In this document: positions 16,652 through 24,521 of the stretch, piece after piece
Layout of the letters: each line of letters opens with the position of its first letter
Position numbering within the stretch: the stretch's first letter is position 1
Assembly: GCA_027623325.1 (NCBI GenBank)
Contig: JAQBXY010000001.1
Span: 1-64,000 of the forward strand
DNA: 64,000 nucleotides
Direction: 5' to 3'
From: Gemmatimonadota bacterium
Lineage (GTDB): Bacteria; Gemmatimonadota; Gemmatimonadetes; Longimicrobiales; Gaopeijiaceae
Notes under the pieces: model-generated
The model's input: the letters and a program-made list of their open reading frames with translations, nothing else
Told to the model about the DNA's origin: nothing
Databases searched by the model: none
Program-made: the position numbers and the translations under genes

Positions 16652-17026
16652 ATGGCCAACGTCCTCATCGTGGACGACGACGAAACTGACCGCCTCTTGA
16701 TGCGCACGATTTTGGGCGCGGCGGGCCATGACCTCTACTTCGCATCGAACGGTGAAGAGGCCCTCAAGCTCTACCTGAGGCATCCGATCGACGTCGTCGT
16801 CACGGACATTCAGATGCCCCGAGGCGACGGAATCGAGTTGATCAGCGCGCTCGTGGGGCTCGATCCCGACGCCTCGATCGTCGCGGTGTCAGGACAGGCA
16901 CCGCATAAGCTTCAGGTCGCCCAGCTGGCTGGCGCGAGGTTGATCCTGCCCAAGCCTCTCACCAAAGAGGGGCTCACCGACGCCGTCGCGAAGGCATCCC
17001 AGCCGCTCGAGAACGACTCCCTCTAG
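16652..17026 (+). CDS. Single-domain response regulator (CheY-like)
   Basis: This 124-residue receiver domain has no output domain. The acidic pocket is D8/D9, the phosphoacceptor is D52 in VVVTDIQMP, the switch Ser is S80 in VAVSGQ, and the conserved Lys is K101 in ILPKPL. The start at 16652 (MANVLIVDDD) is preferred to an in-frame ATG 11 codons upstream because it gives the standard receiver N-terminus. No histidine kinase is encoded nearby, so the partner is elsewhere. It is convergent with the caspase-like gene. Confidence 0.88.
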   Translation: MANVLIVDDDETDRLLMRTILGAAGHDLYFASNGEEALKLYLRHPIDVVVTDIQMPRGDGIELISALVGLDPDASIVAVSGQAPHKLQVAQLAGARLILPKPLTKEGLTDAVAKASQPLENDSL

Positions 17027-17065
17027 ACTGAAGCGCCCTCGCGGCTGGCCTAGCGGGACGCCTCG

Positions 17066-18847
17066 TTAGGAGCCGCTCCCGCCCACGATGGCCAGCGGAA
17101 TATCGCCGAGCCCACTCCGTTGCGGGTTCTGGCGGCCGTTGGTTGCACCACGAACGCTCTCGCTCACGTGCTCGAAGAGTTCGGTGAACGTGACGATCCC
17201 GTTTCCGTCGCGATCACCCGCGCCACGCAGGCCGTCGAGCATGAAGTGGGTGAAGACGCCATGGCCTCCCCAACGCTCGTCCTCGAGGCTGAACTCGTTC
17301 GTATCGGCAGCCGTCATCATGAGGCGTCGAGACGGGGAAAACAGTCCCTGGAAGCCACCGGCGATCTCGTTTGCCTCGCCACCACCAACCGCGTCTCCGT
17401 CGGCCGTACCCGCAGAGTGGCACGCGTCCGCAATGACCAGAACGCGTTCCGCAGCGATCTGCCTACGCAGTGCCACCTTCACGTCCCACATGGGGAAGCC
17501 CGTAGCCGCGAGCGAGCCGAGATCAGCGTCGGTTGGGAGCAAATACAGGTTGTCCGGGCGGCCCGGGTCCGGCGCCCCATGCCCGGCATAGTAGATGACC
17601 ACGAGATCATCCCAATCCGCCTGCTGCAAGAAGACGAACAGCGCCTCCCTCATGGCGGCCCCTGTCGCCTGCTCGTTTTCCAGATACAGAACTTCGTCGA
17701 ACGGACCAGCCGCGTCGCTTTCGAGAAAGTCCTTCACAGCCCGCGCATCGGCCGGCGCGAACTCCAGATCGGGAATATCCTCGGACGCATACTCGCCCAC
17801 GCCGACCACGACGGCCCACCGCTTGTCGATGCGCGGCGCTGCGAACGTCTGCACAGTCTGGCCGCCTGAGCCGCGAGCGACGATGTGGACGCTGTCCTGA
17901 CTGATCGGCAGAGTAAACTCCCTCGTGAACCGACGCGCGGTGGCCCCACCGAGGCCGAGACGCGAAATCTCCTCCGCAGTCATCGCTTCCATCTGAGCCG
18001 GTTGGCCGTGGACCTCGACGCCATCCGCGTCTCCGACGACCACACCCTCAAGTCGGACCACGTTCTGCACGCCCGAAAGCCCTCCCTGATTTCGGCGCAT
18101 CACGCCGATGCCTCGGGTCGCGGCACCTCCATCTGCAGGAAGGACATCCGCGCGCAGCACGGCCAAACCGGGTGCTGTTCCGCCTCCCCCATTCGATGAC
18201 GGAGCGGCACTCGCGGTCTGGGAGGTCGCAGCCTGTACCGAACCTGGGTCGGGAACCCAATACGCCGCCTCCTGCCACGTGCGGGACTCCCAGTCGTTGA
18301 GCACGGGCCCGATAAACTGCCCGATCACTTCCTGTGTGGCGGCACGGATGGCCTTGGCACGAGCGGCCTGATCGGTCGCCTCAATCGCACGTGCGTCGGC
18401 GACCGCCGTAGAGACCACCTGACCCAAGTCGAGTCGCAGCGCTCGCACAGCGACCTCGGTGGTCGCCGTGATAAGCGAGCCACCACCCGGCGAAGCACGA
18501 GTCGCGTAGTCGGCCACGCCCAGGATGAGAACCTGTGCGCCCCAGTCCCGGCCCAGTTGCGTAGCGGCGCCGTCGTTGCCGTTCATCGCCGCGGCGACGA
18601 GTGCCTGTGCCGACGCATCGATCGCGAGAGCAGGATCGATCACTGGGAAACCAGCCTCGAGCAGAAAAGCGGTCATTTCACGGGACGCGACCTTGCCTCG
18701 TCCCTCTTCCTGAATGAACACCATCGTGCGCGGGAGTTCGCCCGAAAAGACGATCGCCTGTCCGGCGAGGACGCTCGGGAGAAGCAGGAGGCCAGCGAAG
18801 AACAGCATCGCCGGCCTGCACGCGCCCGTGGTCATATTGCCTCTCAT
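17066..18847 (-). CDS. Exported caspase-like (C14) peptidase with CsgG-like N-terminal domain
   Basis: This 593-residue protein has a signal peptide (residues 10-30, ending VLAGQ). Residues 35-190 form a domain resembling CsgG/LpoB-type lipoprotein cores (VLILGVADYATR). A Gly/Ser/Ala linker follows, then a beta domain at 225-340. The C-terminal peptidase C14 domain (343-593) carries the catalytic dyad: His423 in IYYAGHGAP and Cys476 in LVIADACHSAG. A canonical EF-hand loop, DRDGNGIVTFTE (545-556), lies inside it, suggesting calcium dependence as in metacaspases. The ATG at 18847 follows the stop of the CsgG gene by four bases with GGAGG upstream. The two genes form an operon. Confidence 0.85.
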   Translation of the reverse strand: MRGNMTTGACRPAMLFFAGLLLLPSVLAGQAIVFSGELPRTMVFIQEEGRGKVASREMTAFLLEAGFPVIDPALAIDASAQALVAAAMNGNDGAATQLGRDWGAQVLILGVADYATRASPGGGSLITATTEVAVRALRLDLGQVVSTAVADARAIEATDQAARAKAIRAATQEVIGQFIGPVLNDWESRTWQEAAYWVPDPGSVQAATSQTASAAPSSNGGGGTAPGLAVLRADVLPADGGAATRGIGVMRRNQGGLSGVQNVVRLEGVVVGDADGVEVHGQPAQMEAMTAEEISRLGLGGATARRFTREFTLPISQDSVHIVARGSGGQTVQTFAAPRIDKRWAVVVGVGEYASEDIPDLEFAPADARAVKDFLESDAAGPFDEVLYLENEQATGAAMREALFVFLQQADWDDLVVIYYAGHGAPDPGRPDNLYLLPTDADLGSLAATGFPMWDVKVALRRQIAAERVLVIADACHSAGTADGDAVGGGEANEIAGGFQGLFSPSRRLMMTAADTNEFSLEDERWGGHGVFTHFMLDGLRGAGDRDGNGIVTFTELFEHVSESVRGATNGRQNPQRSGLGDIPLAIVGGSGS

Positions 18848-18851
18848 TGAT

Positions 18852-19538
18852 CTATGTACCTCCCCGGAGACGCTCCAACGCTCGTCGAGCATCCCGATGA
18901 TTCGGGTGAATCGCCAACGTCGCCTCGTAGCGCGCGATGGCTTGGGCAGTTTCTCCTCGGTCCTCGAGATCCACTGCTCGACTGAACTCGATCGTGGCGC
19001 CGACAGGAATCGGCTCCATCGCCGGCCGCTGGGACGGAGGAACGAGGTTGAGCTTCGCCCCGAATTCGTCGGCCAGATCAACGACCACCGCGAAGAGCTC
19101 ACTGGTCTTGTTGGACTTCTTGAGTACAGTCACGATCTCGGACGTTTCGACGTCGACCGCACGGATGTCCATCCTGAAATTGTCGACGATGCTCGTAACC
19201 TGGCCGTGCAGCACGTACTGCACGCCCAACATCTTCCCGACCTCGATCGCGTCGGACTCTTCGATGCGGCCTGACAGGTTCAGGTCCTGTTCACGCAACA
19301 ACTCGTTCAGCTGCGCGCGCTCGACGACCACCAGTCCGGGTCGACTGCTGAACTCGGTGACGAGCATGGCGCTGATGGCTTTCCCGAGGTTCACCGAGGC
19401 ACCGCCCTCACCCATCATGAAGCTGCTGAAGTCCATGACGGCGATCGTTGGAATGTCTTGGGCCCACGACGAGGTCGCGGTAGAACCAAGAACGGCCACC
19501 GCAAGACCAGCGGACAAGACGATCGAGCGTTTACGCAT
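18852..19538 (-). CDS. Exported CsgG-family protein
   Basis: This 228-residue protein has a Sec signal peptide (to about residue 26, SSWAQ) and a CsgG/HfaB-type domain (IAVMDFSSFMMGEGGASVNL, LVTEFSSRPGLVVVERAQLN, then the GVQYVLHGQVTSIVDNFRMD segment). The C-terminal 40 residues form one TPR-like helix pair (RGETAQAIARYEATLAIHPN). CsgG proteins form outer-membrane secretion pores for curli; this family member lacks an obvious lipobox, so pore formation is not assured. GAGGAGAACCG precedes the ATG at 19538. It is first in the operon with the caspase-like protein and divergent from a second CsgG-like lipoprotein. Confidence 0.85.
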   Translation of the reverse strand: MRKRSIVLSAGLAVAVLGSTATSSWAQDIPTIAVMDFSSFMMGEGGASVNLGKAISAMLVTEFSSRPGLVVVERAQLNELLREQDLNLSGRIEESDAIEVGKMLGVQYVLHGQVTSIVDNFRMDIRAVDVETSEIVTVLKKSNKTSELFAVVVDLADEFGAKLNLVPPSQRPAMEPIPVGATIEFSRAVDLEDRGETAQAIARYEATLAIHPNHRDARRALERLRGGT

Positions 19539-19584
19539 TCGGTTCTCCTCAACCGGGGATTCAATCCCCGAGGGGCCAGCCGGG

Positions 19585-19645
19585 GGAGGTGCGAAAGGCG
19601 GGCAAAACAGGAAATTTTTCCTTTGCCCGCCGATTGGCCACCTCC
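19585..19645. promoter_or_regulatory. Large structured inverted repeat in divergent promoter region
   Basis: A perfect 10-bp inverted repeat (GGCGGGCAAA at 19597-19606, TTTGCCCGCC at 19622-19631) surrounds an AT-rich 15-base loop. A second 7-bp pair (GGAGGTG at 19585-19591, CACCTCC at 19639-19645) lies outside it. The element sits midway between the CsgG/caspase operon and the TPR/CsgG lipoprotein gene. It could be a shared operator or a folded 5' leader. It is not followed by a U tract on either strand, so termination is unlikely. Confidence 0.5.
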
Positions 19646-19746
19646 TTAGTTTATAGTGGTACCAAAGGGGATGCGAGAAGATTCTTCTGCTCGGCTCCCC
19701 TTGTTTTGTCTCGTAACGTCTTGCCGCTCCCAAAGGAGCTCCGCCC

Positions 19747-21252
19747 ATGATGTACCCCTCAAAACGCCCAGCGAGGCACTCCTTTCTCCTCGCGCTCGGT
19801 CTGGGGCTGTCCGCCTGTGCAGGCGGCTTACCCGAGGTACAGCCGGTCGATATTCCCCGGCTCCAGCAGGAGGTCGCGGCTTCGCCCGACAATTCGAACC
19901 TGCATGTGCAACTGGGCATGGCGCACTTCAAGGCTACGGATTACGAGGCGGCGCGGGTCTCGCTTCAGCGAGCGGTCGACGCCGGCAACGAGACCGGTCC
20001 GGCGTTCCTCTATCTGGGTATGGTGCAGGAAGAGCTGCAGGATTGGTCCGCAGCCCGCGAAGCGTACAACCGGTATCTGGGCGTGGGCGCCTCGGCGCCG
20101 GCCCGCGGCGAGGTCCGAAAGCGCCTCACCCTGATCGGTCGCAATCTCCTGCGGGCCCAGGCTCAGCAAGCGTTGGCCCAGGAGCAGGAAATCACGGCGA
20201 CCGGGCAGATCACACCACAGTCCGTCGCGGTGCTCCCCCTCGCCTTCAATTCTGACCGTGAGGACTTGGAGCCGCTGATCTACGCGCTCTCCGACATGAT
20301 GATCACGGACTTTAAGGTGTCCAACGCGCTCATCGTGCTCGAGCGGGCTCAGATCCAGACGCTCCTCGACGAGATGGCCCTGAGTTCCGCCGGTTATGCC
20401 GAACCGACGACAGGCGCCCGGGCAGGCAGGTTGCTCCGGGCCGAACACGTGTTCCAGGGCGTTCTCACGACACTCGGCGACAATGATCTCCAGACCGACG
20501 CCGATGTATTGAACGTTCCGAGCAGCGCGTCAGCGGGGCAGCTGACCGAATCGGCGGTGCTCGAGCAGCTGTTCGACATGGAGAAACAAATCGTCATCCG
20601 GACGATCCGTGAACTTCTCGGCGTTGAACTGACGCCGGCCGAAGAGCAGGCGATTCTCGAGAATCGCATGGGGAACGTGCTCGCCTTCCTCGCTTACGGC
20701 GGAGGACTCCGCGAATTGGACCGCGGAAACTACGACGCGGCGCAGGCAGAGTTCGAGCTCGCGGCATCGCTTGAGCCCGGAGGGTTCCAGGGCTTGGAGG
20801 TTGCGATGGCGGAGGCAGCGGCAATGACGGACGCAGCCGCAGCAGCCACTGCCGATCTCGCCGGCGTTGCGAGCGCGACTGGAGAGACCGGAGCCGGTGT
20901 CCTGGCACCTCCATCGGCAGCCACCACGGAAGGCATCGGTGCACTCGCCCCAGCGGCGCCCGTGGGAGCGTCGTCGACGACCCCCGGTCAGACACCGCCA
21001 CCCGGGCAGTCGCCTACACCAGGAAGGATTTCAATCAGCACGCTTACAAACGTCGCCGAGGGGGTCGATCCGACACCCACAGCAAGCACGCTGAATCTGG
21101 GCTCGACCTCGCAGAGCCGGGACCAGACCACGGCTCAAACCCAGGATACCAATCGTGATCCGGCCCAGGAGGCACAGAACCAGGAGAGTGTTCCTGGCAC
21201 GGCTCAGGCTCAGATCCGTATCGTGATTGTTCGGCCCGGAGGTGAGCTGTGA
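19747..21252 (+). CDS. Lipoprotein with TPR and CsgG-like domains
   Basis: This 501-residue lipoprotein has the lipobox LSAC with Cys24. Residues 40-130 are TPR repeats (LHVQLGMAHFKATDYEAARV, AFLYLGMVQEELQDWSAARE). Residues 160-300 form a CsgG-like core (SVAVLPLAFNSDREDLEPLI, MMITDFKVSNALIVLERAQI, LLRAEHVFQGVLTTLGDNDL). Another TPR-like pair follows, and then a long Ala/Thr/Pro/Gln-rich disordered tail (350-490). The arrangement suggests a periplasm-facing assembly factor anchored in the outer membrane. ATG 19747 has AAAGGAG upstream. Its stop overlaps the next start (TGATG), so it is translated together with the beta-barrel protein. Confidence 0.82.
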   Translation: MMYPSKRPARHSFLLALGLGLSACAGGLPEVQPVDIPRLQQEVAASPDNSNLHVQLGMAHFKATDYEAARVSLQRAVDAGNETGPAFLYLGMVQEELQDWSAAREAYNRYLGVGASAPARGEVRKRLTLIGRNLLRAQAQQALAQEQEITATGQITPQSVAVLPLAFNSDREDLEPLIYALSDMMITDFKVSNALIVLERAQIQTLLDEMALSSAGYAEPTTGARAGRLLRAEHVFQGVLTTLGDNDLQTDADVLNVPSSASAGQLTESAVLEQLFDMEKQIVIRTIRELLGVELTPAEEQAILENRMGNVLAFLAYGGGLRELDRGNYDAAQAEFELAASLEPGGFQGLEVAMAEAAAMTDAAAAATADLAGVASATGETGAGVLAPPSAATTEGIGALAPAAPVGASSTTPGQTPPPGQSPTPGRISISTLTNVAEGVDPTPTASTLNLGSTSQSRDQTTAQTQDTNRDPAQEAQNQESVPGTAQAQIRIVIVRPGGEL

Positions 21253-22385
21253 TGTCACGCGGCCTGCGGTTCGCGCTCGGTGCGTCGCTCCTCGTCGCGA
21301 CGGTGCAACCGGTGTCGGCACAGTACGTCATCGGTGGCGGCGTCGACTACGTAGGGTACACGTTCGACGCCGGACTCGGCGCCGACGCAGCTCAACTCTT
21401 CATGATCCCCGTGGCAGTCCGGATCCCTGTGTCGGACGCACTCACCTTCGATCTGTTCGGTGCGTGGGCCGAAGGCAGGGTCGAACAGGAAAACACGGTC
21501 CTGACGCTCGCGGGGCCGGTCGACGCGAGCATCAAGGCTTCCTATCAGGCCACACCGTGGGCGCTCGTTTCGATCGGCGCCAACATCCCGACGGGAAACG
21601 CCACGCACACGAACGAGGAGGCCATCGTAGCATCGGTCTTGTCGACCGACCTCCTGGGCTTCCGCGAAGCCACCTGGGGAACCGGCCTCGCATTCACCAC
21701 GTCGGTCGCGACCGCAGCGACCGCGGGAGGTTTCGGACTCGGGATCGCAGCGGCTTATGCCGTCCGCGGCGAGTTCGAACCGAGCGCGGACGATCCGCTC
21801 AAGTATCAGCCAGGAACCGAGACGCGCGTTCGGCTCGGAGTCGATCGCAATTTCGGAAACAGCACGTTTACGGCGGGTGCATCGTTCATCAATTACACCG
21901 AGGACAAGGCCAACAAGGAGAACCTCTTTCAGGCCGGCAACCGGCTCCGCTTCGACGCGACCTTCGCCTTTCGCGCCGGTGCCGGAATCTGGACGATCTA
22001 CGGAGCCAATTTGATGCGCGAGAACGGAGATCTCCGCCTCGATGTCATCGATGAGTTGGGACAGTTGGTGGGACAGGAGACGATCACGACAGCCAAGCAG
22101 AACATGATCGTGGGCGGACTGATGGGCACGGTGGGCCTCGGCGGCGGCTTCGTCTTCCGTCCCCATCTGGACTACAAGATGCAGACCCGCGAAGAGGAAG
22201 ACGGAAACGAGGCCGGATCGGGTTGGATCCTCGCCGCGGGTGGAGACATTCCGCTCCGGATCTTCGGTGGCTACGACTTCTTCCCGAAGGCTCGTGTCTT
22301 CTTCGGGTCGCTCCAAGACGCGGCCGGTGGCAACATCTCTCTTCTGGGTATGGAATTCAAAGGGACGATGCGCTGGGCCTTCTGA
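21252..22385 (+). CDS. Outer-membrane beta-barrel protein
   Basis: This 377-residue protein has a signal peptide (to about residue 23, VSAQ), alternating amphipathic beta strands throughout, and a C-terminal aromatic residue (GMEFKGTMRWAF), the signature recognised by the BAM machinery. It resembles transporter-like outer-membrane barrels in broad pattern only. The ATG at 21252 overlaps the stop of the TPR/CsgG lipoprotein gene; a GTG one codon upstream is also possible. Co-translation with a CsgG-like lipoprotein and divergence from a CsgG/caspase operon suggest one envelope complex. A strong terminator follows. Confidence 0.8.
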   Translation: MSRGLRFALGASLLVATVQPVSAQYVIGGGVDYVGYTFDAGLGADAAQLFMIPVAVRIPVSDALTFDLFGAWAEGRVEQENTVLTLAGPVDASIKASYQATPWALVSIGANIPTGNATHTNEEAIVASVLSTDLLGFREATWGTGLAFTTSVATAATAGGFGLGIAAAYAVRGEFEPSADDPLKYQPGTETRVRLGVDRNFGNSTFTAGASFINYTEDKANKENLFQAGNRLRFDATFAFRAGAGIWTIYGANLMRENGDLRLDVIDELGQLVGQETITTAKQNMIVGGLMGTVGLGGGFVFRPHLDYKMQTREEEDGNEAGSGWILAAGGDIPLRIFGGYDFFPKARVFFGSLQDAAGGNISLLGMEFKGTMRWAF

Positions 22386-22414
22386 TGCCCTGAGCGGATC
22401 TCCGCCCTACAATG

Positions 22415-22450
22415 GGGCGTCCGGCTTCACGGCCGGACGCCCTTTTGTTT
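22415..22450 (+). terminator. Intrinsic terminator after the outer-membrane barrel gene
   Basis: A 10-bp GC stem (GGGCGTCCGG at 22415-22424, CCGGACGCCC at 22433-22442) is followed by TTTTGTTTTC. It closes the TPR/CsgG-barrel operon before the phosphofructokinase gene. Confidence 0.85.
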
Positions 22451-22476
22451 TCACTTCGCACCGAGACTACCGAGAC

Positions 22477-23562
22477 ATGACCCAGATTCGCCGCATCGCC
22501 GTGAACACTGGTGGCGGAGACGCACCGGGCCTCAATGCCGTCATCCGAGCCATTGTCCTGAGCGCGGAGCAACTCGGGTGGGAGGTGTATGGCATCCTCG
22601 ATGGCTACAACGGACTCTTCCGTGACGAGGGCGTGATCCGGCTGGACCGGAAGGCCGTGCGGGGTATTACCCATCTGGGGGGAACGATTCTGGGGACAAC
22701 GAACCGTGGCAATCCGGCCAAATGGCCTGTCGTTGCGGCTGACGGCACGGTTACGCACGAGGACCGAACTCAGGAGGTCGTCGACGCGATCAAGGCGCGC
22801 GACATCGACGTCCTGATTGCGATCGGGGGGGACGGGTCTCTCGGCATTGCGAACCTGCTCTCGCAGAAGGGGCTCGCTGTCATCGGCGTCCCGAAGACCA
22901 TCGACAATGATCTCGCGGCTACGACTCTGACCTTCGGCTTCACGACGGCGGTCGAAACCGCCACGGAGGCGCTCGGCAAGTTGCACTCGACCGCGGAAGC
23001 CCACGAGAGAGTCATGGTCGTCGAGCTCATGGGTCGTACGGCTGGCTGGATTTCACTCTTCGCTGGGATCGCCGCCACGGCCGATGTGATTCTCATTCCT
23101 GAGATCCCCTACGACCTGGATTCGGTCTGCGCGAAGATCGAGCGTCGCTACACGAGTGGCTCGGAGTTCGCGATCGTCGTGGTCGCGGAGGGAGCCTTTC
23201 CAAAAGGCGGCACACCTCTCTTCAAGCAGAAGACCGGCGGACAGGCTCGGCTGGGCGGGATCGGGAAGATGGTCGCCGACCAGATCAGCGAGAGGACGGG
23301 GCGCGAGAGTCGCGAACTGGTCCTCGGTCACTTGCAGCGAGGAGGCGGACCGAACGCGTACGATCGATTGCTCGCGCTTCGCTTCGGGGCCGCCGCCGTC
23401 CGGATCGCAGCTCAAGGAACGTTCGGAACGATGGTCGCGCTCGATCCGCCCCTGGTGCTAGCCGTCCCCCTGGCCGACGCAGTCGCGAAGATCAAGACGG
23501 TTCCGCTCGATGGAGACATCATCCAGACGGCCCGCTCCCTGGGAATCTGCCTCGGGGACTAG
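22477..23562 (+). CDS. pfkA: 6-phosphofructokinase (mixed-substrate type)
   Basis: This 361-residue enzyme phosphorylates fructose 6-phosphate in glycolysis. It has the opening NTGGGDAPGLNAVIRAIV, the nucleotide-binding GGDGSL, the catalytic PKTIDNDL, the VMVVELMGRTAGWIS helix and the LGHLQRGGGPNAYDR substrate loop. Glycine in GGDG with lysine in PKTIDND is the combination seen in the group III mixed-substrate branch, so the phosphoryl donor (ATP or pyrophosphate) cannot be fixed by inspection. The ATG at 22477 directly follows a terminator; the frame's upstream extension lies inside the barrel gene. Its end overlaps the converging methyltransferase remnant by four bases. Confidence 0.93.
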   Translation: MTQIRRIAVNTGGGDAPGLNAVIRAIVLSAEQLGWEVYGILDGYNGLFRDEGVIRLDRKAVRGITHLGGTILGTTNRGNPAKWPVVAADGTVTHEDRTQEVVDAIKARDIDVLIAIGGDGSLGIANLLSQKGLAVIGVPKTIDNDLAATTLTFGFTTAVETATEALGKLHSTAEAHERVMVVELMGRTAGWISLFAGIAATADVILIPEIPYDLDSVCAKIERRYTSGSEFAIVVVAEGAFPKGGTPLFKQKTGGQARLGGIGKMVADQISERTGRESRELVLGHLQRGGGPNAYDRLLALRFGAAAVRIAAQGTFGTMVALDPPLVLAVPLADAVAKIKTVPLDGDIIQTARSLGICLGD

Positions 23563-24075
23563 CCCGCCAGTGGCTTCTCACCGGTAAACAGGACTGCCTT
23601 CACTCCGTACGCCTCTGCCGAATTCTGAGTGGACTGCTGCCGAAACCGGAACCCAGGGACGACGACCGACTTTACCCGCTTGAAGCCCGCCGACTCGAGG
23701 ACCTCGAACAACTCTCCCTCCGGGAGAGCACCTCCGATTCACGACGCCCAGAGCTTCGGGTCGTTGACGATGGATTGAGAGAGTTGCTTCGCGCTCACGA
23801 TATCCGTGAATGAGAATCGGCCTCCGGGCCTCAGGACGCGAAACAGCTCGCGGATCACCTTCCGCTTCTGGAAGGAGAGGTTGATCACCCCGTTCGAAAT
23901 CACGACATCGACACTGCTGTCGTCGAGTGGAATCTCCTCCATACGGCCCTCTCGACACTGCATCTGAGTTCCGGACAAGAGCGCATTGGCCTGCGACCGA
24001 AGGCACATGGCGGGGTTGAGGTCGAGGCCGATTACCGTTCCTGTCAGGCCCACCGCCCACGCAGAGATGATGCCT
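23559..24075 (-). pseudogene. 5'-truncated ArsM-like methyltransferase with in-frame UGA
   Basis: The frame contains most of a class I SAM methyltransferase of the arsenite-methyltransferase type: VGLTGTVIGLDLNPAM, the MEEIPLDDSSVDVVISNGVI segment and ELFRVLRPGGRFSFTDIV. The N-terminal 80 or so residues with the SAM glycine motif are missing. After LWAS an in-frame TGA (23741-23739) is followed by 59 sense codons that continue the family (IGGALPEGELFEVLESAGF) to a TAG. The UGA occupies the place where ArsM relatives carry a conserved cysteine. A 7-bp stem with a GGA loop starts 11 bases after it. Either a decayed selenoprotein gene or a nonsense-mutated relic is possible. Confidence 0.6.
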
Positions 24076-24082
24076 GAACGAG

Positions 24083-24240
24083 CTGAAGTTCGAGCACCCC
24101 CTCGTACTGTTCCGCGGCCTCTTCGGGTCGGCCGGTGTAGCGAAACGCCTCGCCGTAGTGGAAGTGGGAGTTGGGGTCAGCCGGGAAGGTCTCGGCGTTG
24201 AGCCCGAAGAGCGTGACAGCCTCGGACCACCGATACGATC
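24083..24240 (-). pseudogene. TPR-repeat fragment
   Basis: One frame of about 50 codons reads as a TPR pair (RWSEAVTLFGLNAETFPADP, NSHFHYGEAFRYTG, RPEEAAEQYEGVLELQ), the type that ends TPR-containing serine hydrolases in this phylum. It has no start, no parent gene and no signal, and abuts the truncated methyltransferase on the same strand. It is best explained as deletion debris. The bases from 24241 to 24383 hold nothing recognisable. Confidence 0.5.
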
Positions 24241-24383
24241 GCTGACCAATACTTCGTGCGGATCATGTAGATCCCCCTGATCGGTTCCACTTCGCCCTAC
24301 GCTGGCGCGGCCGCGACCTTTCACGCGGCGGGGAGAGGGCCACTTCGCTTGCGCCGCCCACCCAGACGCGGGAGCTTGGCCAG

Positions 24384-24509
24384 ATGAATCTTCCAGAACA
24401 GGCGCCGGGCCCCGAAACCGATTTCCGGCGGACGCTCATCCGAGTCCTGGTGACGCAGGTCGTCGCGCTAGCGCTACTCGGCCTTCTCCAGCTCCGCTAC
24501 CACGTCTGA
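24384..24509 (+). CDS. 41-residue single-span membrane protein upstream of symporter
   Basis: This short frame begins MNLPEQAPGPETDFRRTLIR, then one hydrophobic helix (VLVTQVVALALLGLLQLRYH). GGGAG lies nine bases before the ATG, and its stop is 12 bases before the symporter start. Size, position and topology suggest a small accessory subunit of the sodium:solute symporter, comparable in kind to small partners of other transporters. It shows no homology that I can name. Confidence 0.6.
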   Translation: MNLPEQAPGPETDFRRTLIRVLVTQVVALALLGLLQLRYHV

Positions 24510-24521
24510 CGTAGGCGCACC

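Noticed and set aside
21255-22316. 353-codon leftward frame opposite the outer-membrane barrel gene
   Set aside because: Shadow of a gene with good signal peptide, overlap with the upstream stop and terminator on the other strand.
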